DNA of 64,000 nucleotides from Ligula intestinalis (lineage: Eukaryota > Platyhelminthes > Cestoda > Diphyllobothriidea > Diphyllobothriidae): contig JAYGXS010000009.1 in assembly GCA_036362985.1 (NCBI GenBank), positions 10,761,683-10,825,682 on the forward strand, in the 5' to 3' direction. Every line of letters starts with the position of its first letter. Within the stretch, counting starts at the first letter, position 1. Below the pieces are notes generated by a model. That model was given only the letters and a program-made list of their open reading frames with translations, searched no databases and was not told where the DNA came from. The position numbers were made by a program, and so were the translations under genes. Shown here in pieces: positions 1 to 9,900 of the stretch.

Positions 1-202
1 AAGACATGACTGCCAGTTGAAGAAGGAACTAAACCGAACAAACCAACCTTCATCCTTCTCCTCTCAAAGGATCATTTGACAGTGGAACTCCTTGCCCGAG
101 TCTATTGTGCATGCACCCACGGTTGACGTCTTCAAGAGGCGTTTGGATAATCATATTTTAACACCTGACATAACATTGCAAACAATCACACTAATCGCTT
201 GA
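1..202 (+). pseudogene. C-terminal end of a LINE (non-LTR retrotransposon) reverse-transcriptase ORF
   Basis: The window opens inside a frame that reads as the tail of a LINE polyprotein, with WNSLPESIV followed by VFKRRLD, ending at a TGA at 200-202. The pattern 'WN.LP..vv.a.s...FK..Ld' is typical of CR1/Jockey-group ORF2 C-termini. A TGA sits just before the WNSLP segment, so the copy is dead. Only the last roughly 65 codons lie in the window; the upstream part is cut off by the window edge. The exact clade cannot be fixed from so short a piece. Confidence 0.55.
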
Positions 203-1512
203 TTTCAATAGCGTATTTGTTTACGCTAGAAGATCAGAGAGGCTGGATATTCAGTAAACATTTGTACGCTGCCATTCCGCAAACGCCTTACCTCTTTATC
301 AATTCATTTTTCCAAATTATATCTTTGCACTTTTGCACAACAAAAGCGATCTGTAACAATGTTTGCATATTTCACAAAAACTTATGCATTCCTGTAACAT
401 TTAAATCGAGTTTTTAAGGGCTCCGGTCATTTACTCCAAATATACTGACTGATACTGAATAATCGCTCAAAGACCGATTAGAAAATACGTGAAAGCGTTC
501 TGGAGAGTTCCAAAGCGACCTCTTGCAGTACTTTTGAGAGTATATAGCCTGCACCCGGAGACTTAGCTTCGTTAAATGCACAAAATTCTTTTTTCACATC
601 CTCACCTGTGAAATTAATGTCATCCATGATTTTACCATCAATCACTTATCAAGGTATTGCTCTGGCGTCGGTAAAGAGAGCGCTTTGCAGTGATCATTAT
701 TGTTATATCATTGCTCATTAACTGTGTTGTACCCTCCTTTAAATGTCATCACTACCTATGATGATGGACTCCTACAATATGTGTATTTCCCTCTACCACA
801 TTTCACCTACCTCATTGGATCATCCTTCAGTGGTAAAACTGGCGTTTATTCCACATACGCATTTAACGTTTGGCTTCTTCTGCATTTCGTTACAACCCTA
901 CATGGCAAAGATATATACAGTTCAATAACTTTCGGCAGAAAGGCACATATATTCCATCCCAGTACGACCACGTACATTTGGCAACATTTTGTTTTCGCCC
1001 GTAACATCCAGACTGACGTAAATTGCACCATTTAATTCTTACGTATTTCAACCCTCTTAGATTTCCGCGTACTTATTCCGTGAGGATTAGTTTATTTACT
1101 ATTCATCGATGGTTAGCTCATTGTATGAAATCTATTTCTGTAAACCTTCCAAATTTCTTCCAGAGCTACTTGCATATTCGTTATTGGTATTGCCTGTAAA
1201 TTTTTGAAATTTTTTGAAATTTATATTTGTTAGCACCAAGATGGCACCGTCAGAACAAACATGGTTAGTAATGGAAAATCGTTGTGGGAAATTTAAGTCT
1301 GTTTGTGTTCTCTCAATCTCTACTCAATAGTACATTATTATTAATTGATGAGCGTAACGTGTATGGTGTGAACATTACGCCTGAAAAATCCTCAAATTTC
1401 TGGCAAGAACATGTGATTATCTGAGAAGAACGTAGTTACAGCCCTAATTTAAAAGCTCCGGGGTAGTGAGATCCCTGTAAACACCAGCCCCATCTGGCCC
1501 CACCTAGGTAGC
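203..1512. other. Intergenic stretch with no recognised gene
   Basis: AT-rich sequence with short unsupported ORFs (for example 700-1035). No conserved domain or repeat unit was recognised here. Confidence 0.5.
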
Positions 1513-1976
1513 CGGGGCCAGGTGGGGCAATTAGGGGCTAGGTGTTAACTAAATTTATCGTAAAAATTTCTCAAAATCTATTTTTTGTCAAAGCGCGTAT
1601 CAATAATCAATAGTTTGCATCTTCTTCTTTGATAAAACAATGAAATTGGGGGTTTAAACGTGAAAACGGGGGCTGCACACCGCGAAAATATTTTCCGTAG
1701 GTGGGGCAAAATGGGTTGCTTCGGCCCCGTCTAATTCAGTGGCACATGGTCTGAATTAGACGGGGCCGAATCAACCCGTTTTGCCCCACCTACGGAAAAT
1801 ATTTTTGCGGCGTGCAGCCTCCGTTTTCACGTTCCAACCCCCTATTTTATTGTTGTATCAAAGAAGCAGATGCAAACTTTTGATTATTGATGCTTGCTTT
1901 GACAAAAAATAGATTTTGAGAAATTTTACAATAAATGTAGTTAACCCTTAGCCCCGGATTTCCCCATCTGGCCCTG
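1513..1976. mobile_element. Foldback (long inverted repeat) element
   Basis: Two arms of about 227 bp (1513-1739 and 1751-1976) are reverse complements of each other with scattered mismatches, around an 11-bp centre at 1740-1750. The innermost arms read CTAATTCAG and CTGAATTAG; the outer ends carry GGGGCCAGGTGGGG-like sequence and its complement. A further short palindrome (GCCCCACCT ... AGGTGGGGC) lies at the left edge. There is no coding capacity. The layout fits a non-autonomous foldback or MITE-like DNA transposon. It directly abuts the LINE remnant starting near 1980. Confidence 0.75.
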
Positions 1977-1982
1977 TCCTAT

Positions 1983-3000
1983 TTGGATGCTCGCACACAA
2001 CGAGTAAAAATTTCCAATGTTATCTCCAACACCACGCATGTGAGGAGTGGAGTTATACAGGGTTGTTTACTGGGTCCGCTCCTATTTCGCCTGTTTGTCA
2101 ACGACGTTTCAGATTGTTTTCAGAATGGCAGACCCTTCATGTACGCTGATTATTTAAAAGTCACTTATCGATATAAACCGGCAGATCGCAACATCGTGCT
2201 CGAGCTGATAAAAAAGGATCTTCAGGCCTTCGCCCAGTGGTGTTGCACATGGTGCCTCACCCTTTCATGGCACAAATGTTCCGTTATGGTTGTTGGCGAC
2301 GATCATCATTGAAGGCCACGAACTAAATGGCCCAGGAGTTATCAAGGATTTGGGCATATCCTACTCTAATAGTCTCAATTTGTCAGAGCACTGTGCCCTG
2401 ATAGTCTCGAAAGCACGCCGAACCACCGGATTTATACTTAGAAATTTTAAGACTATCAAGGTTAGAACTAGCCTCTGTAATATGTAGGTAAGACCTAGTC
2501 TTGAATATTACTCGCCCCCATTCAGTCTTCTGCGCACTTGTGAACGGAAGAAAATAGAATTGGTGCAGCACTTCTTCACTAGAAGAGTTTTCACTACAGA
2601 ACACCCTTACTTAACCTACCAACAAAGGTGCGAACTTATAAAGCTGGATCCCCTATGGCTTCGTTGATTGCAGAAGGGTCTTTTTTACTGTTTAAACTTT
2701 TGAATGGTCAAACCTTTAATCCTCTTATTACAATAAGGCAGCTTGAGCACTCTCGACGCGCCAGTCATCGAGACGCATTTTTATTTCTTCCTATGGCACG
2801 TACAAATAAGTACCGGCAATTCTTTTCAGTAAATGCCATATCAATCTGGAATAAGCTGCCCAAGAGTATAAAAACCCAGCAAAACTACCCTATGTTTAAG
2901 AGAGCTATAACTAGTATTCTACATTCAGGAAAACTTTCACGAATTTTGGGTGCTGACTCGGTGGAATCTCTCTTTCACTTTGATGGCGTTCGTGGACTTT
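1983..3000 (+). pseudogene. Decayed LINE reverse-transcriptase fragment (CR1/Jockey-like)
   Basis: Consecutive broken frames give reverse-transcriptase blocks in the right order. First comes GVIQGCLLGPLLFRLFVND (RT block 4-like). Next is MYADYLK, where the canonical catalytic motif is YADD, so one catalytic aspartate is lost. Then come WCLTLSWHKC, VKDLGI-like and SKARRTTGFILRNF segments. A C-terminal tail around 2800-2930 holds IWNKLPKSI followed by MFKRAI. In-frame stops and at least one frame change separate these blocks. The N-terminal endonuclease is missing, so the copy is 5'-truncated. Clade assignment is inference from the tail pattern. Confidence 0.7.
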
Positions 3001-3675
3001 GAACCCGGCCAGGCTTCATGCTGAAGATAATGCTGCTGAAGCAGCAGCCCGCAGTCTGCTAACCCTTCAGCCGATAGCACGCAACTTTTGCCGACATCCA
3101 TTGAAGGAAGACTGAGAACACTGTGTTTTTGCGCCAACCCTCTCCGTCTGGAACTGATGTTTTTAAACGATATGAAATAGTTCTCCTGCTGATGAGTACA
3201 CTCAGCTTACAACTGTACATTTATTCCGTTTGTATCATACCTTTGATGGCAGGTATTTTTCACTTGAAACAAACTCCCTATCTCCCCCAGCATTGACAAA
3301 ACAAAAAACCTGAAACAAAACCAATACTGGCTTTAACAAAGGGAGTTTGTTTTAGGTTTTTCCGGTCTTCGAGGTATTGGAAGGCACCCAAGAATTGCAT
3401 TACCAACTCTTTACAATTGCCTGTAAACTGGCATAATAAAATATTATTATTATTATAACAAGGATGTGATGGTGCGATAGACAAAATTGAGGATTCCGAA
3501 TTTGACTTAAAAATACTCCGTGAGTGCGATGGAGCTAGAGTGAACGTATATATAAGAAAAATGCTTAATGTTTAAAATAGCTGCTTTATTACGTATTTCT
3601 TTGTAAATTTTAAACCGACCAATAGGATTGTTAAACATCACTGCGGTCGGTTTTTCCTTGCCGCTTTACACGTTG
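3001..3675. other. Upstream region of STT3B
   Basis: AT-rich and without a recognised coding region. It holds a TATATATAA string at 3547-3555 and a polypyrimidine tract just before the coding start, but no promoter element can be assigned with confidence. Confidence 0.4.
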
Positions 3676-3680
3676 CAGCG
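3656..3680 (+). promoter_or_regulatory. Candidate 3' splice acceptor immediately before the STT3B start codon
   Basis: A pyrimidine-rich tract ends in TTGCAG at 3673-3678, two bases before the ATG at 3681. It looks like a 3' splice site, so the mRNA is probably spliced here. The donor would be either a 5'-UTR exon (cis) or a spliced-leader RNA (trans), a known mechanism in flatworms. The sequence cannot tell these apart. Confidence 0.45.
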
Positions 3681-3987
3681 ATGTTCTTCTCATCAGATGG
3701 ATTAAAGACCAACCGTTCCCTCATAAACATTTCTAGTAGCAAGGGCCTTCTCACATTTGTCATTCTTGGTTTGGCATGGATCGTTGGCTTCTCCACCCGA
3801 ATGTTCTCTGTTATTCGGTTCGAAAGTATAATACACGAATTTGATCCATGGTTCAACTACAGGGCAACCAAGCAAATGGTCGAGAATGGTTTTTATGAAT
3901 TTTTAAATTGGTTCGATATAACGGCCTGGTATCCCCTTGGACGCATTGTCGGCGGCACTGTTTATCCCGGGCTGATGGTAACGTCCG
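3681..3987 (+). CDS. STT3B: STT3B exon 1
   Basis: Encodes residues 1-102 and one base of the next codon. It carries the first transmembrane segment (about residues 23-45), the lumenal acidic motif EFDPWFNYR and the conserved [16 protein letters not shown] block. The donor is GTGAGT at 3988. The ATG at 3681 is chosen because it gives the usual short cytosolic N-terminus and follows a splice-acceptor-like site. Confidence 0.93.
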
Positions 3988-6900
3988 GTGAGTATTCTTA
4001 TACCCACATCGCATCCTCATAACAATGAGCTGCTATATTTATAACTCCAACCGACGCTGTGTCTAGTCCTCTGTTAGTTTTTTTGGATTGGTGGACCATT
4101 GTCTGTGTCGACAGGGTGTCAGTCGTTTGTACCCCTGAGTGGTGCATGTGGTGTCGATTTTCTCCCACGTATCAGGTGCAGCCAACTATGTTGGCGTCCC
4201 ATGGGTCAAAGAGGCGACTTGCCGAGCGAGTAGGATGTGGAGTATTCAGAACGCAGTTATGTCCAATGGAAGAGGTTTTAGTGAGGTTACTGTCTCGGTC
4301 TCCATCTTTTCAGAACGGAGATTACTTTGAGACTCTGGACCTCATATATTCATTACTAAACATAAAATTTCAGACTTTTCCAAGTGAAAAGTTTGGTATG
4401 GATATGGTAGAGGATTTTTGTTGCGAAAGTTTATTATAAGCGAGTACGTAAACGTATGTGAACAGCCACAGAAAAATAAGGCAGTTAGTCTAAAAAAAAC
4501 ATCCAAAAAGGAAAGAATAGTGGGCAATCATATGTGCAGGTAGAAGCTCGTATGGCTAGCTAAAAAACGTGCTAACAGTGCTACAAAAATGGTAACCACG
4601 ATAAACGAGATACCGAGCTCAGAACGAAACGTTAACTGGACTTATCGAATATGGATTTTAGCGGGATTAGCTAGATACCTGAATTCTCTAAAAGCGTCGT
4701 CATTGGATTGTCAAAAAAAGTCCGAGTCCGTCAGCTATATTTAGCTGTTACATTGCCACTCCGGTGAATGTGTTGCTCACAAAGATTCTGCTGCCTCATC
4801 CAATCAGGTATCTATCCAAATACTCACAGCAGCAGTCGTGGTTACAGATTTATGCCTACTCAGCTGTTAGTTCAATGTAATCAAGACAGTTAGGAACAGC
4901 CGCGTTCACTGTTTTCTAAGAACTATCTGATACTACCGGGAAATGGGTTCGAGTTGGAGTCCGAGACTCTGGGTTAAGGTTCTTATCCGAGCGCCGGCGT
5001 CTATTTCTCAATCTTCTTGTGATATATTCTGGTTCAGAAATTTTGGTATCTTCGCTGAAACTCCATGATATTTTAATGGACAAATTTTCTCGATTGTATT
5101 CACTTTACCTAGCTTACCTATACACTTTTTGCCTGAAGATAGTGTATTCTGAGAAAGAAACAGGCTGTTTCTAATCGTTATGAGTACGTTAACTGCGGTT
5201 ACCTAGTGTGCTTGTCTAAATGCGGCTTTGCTGAAAAGCATATTACACAATTAGAAAATACCACATCTGTCGATTTTTTCATTGCAAAAAATTTGCAGCC
5301 CAAGTCTTACATTTACCCCCTTGGACTGCAACAATTTCTGTCCCTTTCCAATTCCTTTCCAGGATACAGGAAGCACTCAGGCTCAGCATTTTATAGTTGC
5401 GAATTAGCAGGAATTGTTCACTTAATGTGCCCCAAACGAGCCGCTTGATAGATGCGCTGGACCGACCCGGAGGCCAGAGCAGTGTACGGCAAACGTTATT
5501 CGGCTTGCGCATCCATAGCAAATGCCAAACATGGGAAGGGGGTGGGTTGCATGCATAGGTTCAGGCTCACTCCGCATCAGCTATCAGATGACTGTACTGC
5601 CGGTAGGAGGTGCGCATTACCAGGAATTTTGTGTCTGACCCTTAGGGGTGTTCCCGTTCCATTAGGTAACACCAATTTTACCCCTCTTATCGAAAGTGCC
5701 AGTTCGAGTATCTTATTTTCGATAACCTAGGGAAAATTCAAATGCGTCAGTCCTCGTGGACCGCATAGCCGGATCGGAGCTAAGTATTTTATGGTCGCTT
5801 ATCAAGATTCGCGGAGAGTAAGCAGAAGTGTGGTCAGCGATCATAATTGGGCGCGAAAACAAGTGAAGTTCTTCTGGCTTGCGAGGCACATTTGTTACAT
5901 CTGAATACTGTCTTCTTTTATGCATTTTGAAAATATAATCACTTTATTAAATCGATGCCCTGCCACTCTTAATGGCATTAGCGTTGCACGTGCCATCTTT
6001 CCAGGTACAATATCGTACATATTTTGGGGCTCGTAACTGTTAGCCCTAGAGCATCTCTCAAGCACATAGTTTCTACGCTCCCAATTGTATCTGGCGAAGC
6101 TTAGTTACCATGTCCCACAGTCCCACCCTACAATCAATGTATGTATGCTTCGTATATGTATATGCAAAGTTTGTTTACTTTGGGAAGCTAATTGGATCGG
6201 TATTCGCAAATTCCTGACTGAATTTATACTCCGTTTGCAGTGACAGTAGATGTCAGGTGTAGCGGGCCAGGGATGTCGAGATTGACACACACCAAAAGGA
6301 GTAATTCACGCATATGATTCTCCAGAAGTAACGCCGAACGGGGTTTTCAATCACCACAACATGCAATCGTAGAAAGAGATAGAAGAACAATGCGATAGTA
6401 AAAAATGAGGTCTGTTGATATAAAACTAATGGTAAAACAATAAAAAGAGTGGAAGGATACGATACGGGGATTACCAAGGGACTGTACAAATGATCCGTTT
6501 GGAGTGAGGGGTGATCACAGAATATTAGTTAGATACCGGCGGGAGTGCAGCGCAATGGGCAACTGCGGGTGAGGGCCATGGTGGTGCTGACGGCAGGAGT
6601 GTGTAACGGTGACACAGGACGGCGGGAAGAGCGTGTAGCGGCGACACGGATTGGGGGAAGGTGGTGCCAGCAGAGGGAAAGAGAAGGAAAACCGGCATCA
6701 TCACCAACAGACGTTCACACCATCCTCATCCGGATCCGCGCCAAAAGTGACCTTGGTGCGTTCAAACACCCATGGTCCGGGTTGGTTCGTTACACAGGTG
6801 ACGAGGTATTGACGAACTGAGGTTCAATGAAGTGCTTATGACCCATCTGGTAGACCCCAGTGGTGGACCATCTGTTTGTGCGTACGTTTATGTTTTCGGC

Positions 6901-9900
6901 CCACCTGATAGTCAGGATTATTCTTGGTTGAATGAAGGCAAGTAAACGCGAAACATTTCTGCATGAATTTACCATAAACGCTGTTATCCCTCCACTTCTA
7001 TGATTTGGTTGGCATCGGCCTGGCATATGGTTGCCTGCTTGAAACACCTAGTCACACACACGAAGTTTATTTCTTTCAGGAGGCCAATTCGATTGGTTTT
7101 ATTTTTGCTTTGTTGTCTACTTATTGGTCTACTGTTCAGTAATTTTAGTTTTTTCCTTCAATTAGTAATTATCTTAGCTTCATGTTTTCCGACGATGTGC
7201 AAGTAGGTACGCTAAGCTATCAGTCCGCTGTTACACTTTCCACCTTATTTCACCGCTGTAGCATGTATAACCTCACTATCTTCCGTTATTTTTGCTGCAG
7301 TTAAGTCAGAATTACCTTCTCCCCCAATACCAAGCTATATTGTTAAGTTTCTTGCGTCAGTCGCAAGGCCTACAGCTCATTCTATTTTCCCTCTCGATTT
7401 AGGCGCTATTCACTATGTATGCCAACTTCTCAACATTCCGATTCACATTCGCGAAGTCTGTGTCTTTCTCGCGCCCATCTTCAGTGGTTTAACCGCTATT
7501 ATGGCCTACCTCTTCACCAAGGAGGTTTGGAATGAACGTGCTGGCCTCTTTGCCGCCTGTTTCCTAGCCATAGGTAAGCCGTAAAGCTTTCTCATAACTC
7601 CGCTCCCATTCAGTTCCCGGCTATATTAGCCGTTCAGTGGCTGGCAGCTACGACAACGAGGGTATCGCAATCTTCGCCCTTCTCCTTACCTACTACCTGT
7701 GGATTAAAGCCGTGAAGACGGGTGGTCTGGTGTGGGGTGTGCTCTGTGCACTGGCCTACTTCTACATGGTGTCCGCTTGGGGCGGCTACGTCTTCATTAT
7801 CAACCTCATCCCACTGCACGTGTTTGTGCTCATTCTCACTCAGCGCTACTCTACACGCATCTATGTGGCCTACACTAGCTTCTATATCCTAGGCCTGATT
7901 CTCTCCATGCAGGTGCCTTTCGTGGGATTCCAGCCTGTGCGCACGAGTGAACATATGGCAGCAGCTGGGGTGTTTGTTCTCTTGCAGGTAAGCCAGCACT
8001 TATTCACTACATGTGTTCACTCTCCTTCTCATTTACATTGTTGCCATGGTGGAACTCTCTACTCCTTAAATTACGTCATTTAGCAGTCTTGCTAGTGCCG
8101 CCAAAGTGTTGACGCAGACCTGCAATTGCGCCTATCACTCCAGGTCGCCAGTTTCTAGCCAAAGCGAACAGAATTAGCAGCGCATTTTTGTGGACTTTCA
8201 GCGCAGACTTTGGTGATAGTTTTGTTCGTCCGCAAACTGTGCTATGCTGTATAACCTCAGCAGTGAAGTATGCGTGAAGTATTTCCCACTCTCTCGCAAG
8301 CAAATAATAGCAGCCTCGGCTCCAACACCTGTGTTGTCCTTAAGTACACATTGAATTGGTTTCCCAGTTGTCATTACAACTTCGTTTGTTATTTGTCAAT
8401 CAATCTCTGTAAATATGTTGTCCGATAGAAATTGTTTACAAACATATTCTGAATCTGGAAAGGAAATTTTCCGGAACGGGTTAGGTGGATCAATATGATA
8501 TGCAGCACTTTACTTGCCCACACACTTAATCGGTCTCAATTTCCGCCAACGCGTTTTATAAGCGATGTCACGCACTAAAATTGTGAGGCACCGCGTGTGT
8601 TTTTATTTCGACTTAGGCCATCAAAGGGGATGCTGGTTATTTTTTATGGACAAAGCAGACTTTATTGTCGTAAGGTGGTTCGCCGATCAAGATAGGAGAC
8701 AGGCTACTCGCGTGGTGCCATGGACCTGAATCTGGAGCCCTGGTAGGCAGTCACCTAATATCAAGTATTAGATTGGGAGCAATTTTTCTGCCGCAGTTGC
8801 AAAACACTAGATTTGTAGGCCAAAATTTTATCAAACAAATCCATGCGTTGCGACAAAAAACAACAAATTTTCTTCAAAATAAAGTCAATCGTGCTCCACA
8901 ATTTTCTGCCACTGATATGCAAGCATCTGGATCTACAGGGTGCCCCACGAAAAACCCCTAAATTTATGATAATGTTTATACTGTTATAAAAATAAAAATT
9001 ATTGATTACAATTATAACTAACAACTTTATTGTGTAATTAACAGCAGCTCTGAGCTGCTCGACGAATGACATCAAGAGGGATGTTGTTCCATGTGTCCAT
9101 CAACACATGTTTTATTGACTCAATATCAGTGATTCCTATTCTTCGTCTCTGAACCTCCTGTAAGAGTACACTCCAAATGCAAAAGTCCATTACATTCAGG
9201 TCAGGGCTCTTGGATGGCCATTGCTGGGGTGTGATGAAATCTAGAGTGTTAACTCGGAGCCAGGCGACAGTGTCATTGGCAGTGTGTGGCTTTGCACCAT
9301 CTTGCTGCCACGTCCAGGGTTCTCCCTGCATTACTTGATCAATATCTGTAAACATCTGCGGGCACATCTCCTCTCTGTAAACAACTTGATTTACAGTTTT
9401 TTTGTTCTCCGACTCGGTGCAACACCTTCCTGCCCAGCAGCATCTCCTTCATTAAAATAGAGGTCACTTTTGCCTTGCCAGGAAACAGCACCATAGCACA
9501 TGATAGATTTTTGCTACTTGTCTATCTTCACCAGCAAATCTTCATCAGGAATATCAGTTTTGACTTCCACTGCACGATATATGCGTTCATTTTGCCTATT
9601 CAGTGGTGCAGACAAGCAGAATGATGATTCATCTGAGAACCACACTTGTTTCCATTTTTCTCCTTCACCGAAGCGCTGAAGCATGGCATCACACTTTGTC
9701 TTTCGAGCTTGCTGGTGTGCTTCAGTTAAAACATGGCATTGAATACGTCGAAAACATTTTAAATTTGATTTTGCAATTGTTTTGTGCACATACCCTTTTG
9801 ACAATCCCAGTTCTTTACAAATTTCACGTTGACTTGAATGTCTTCTGTGGTGATCTGGTGGAGTTACGGCAAGTTCCAAGACTGCTCGCCTTGTTGGAGA

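Noticed and set aside
700..1035. Open frame of 111 codons on the + strand
   Set aside because: No recognisable domain, AT-rich composition and overlapping ORFs on both strands; looks random.
3191..3215. CTGATGAGTA as a further hammerhead core
   Set aside because: No GAAA half and no stem at suitable spacing; no PLE nearby.
3547..3555. TATATATAA as a TATA box for STT3B
   Set aside because: The region is AT-rich and the acceptor-like site at 3678 implies that the true transcript start is elsewhere.
4059..4439. 126-codon ORF in STT3B intron 1
   Set aside because: No domain and no splice logic; STT3B exons 1 and 2 join in phase without it.
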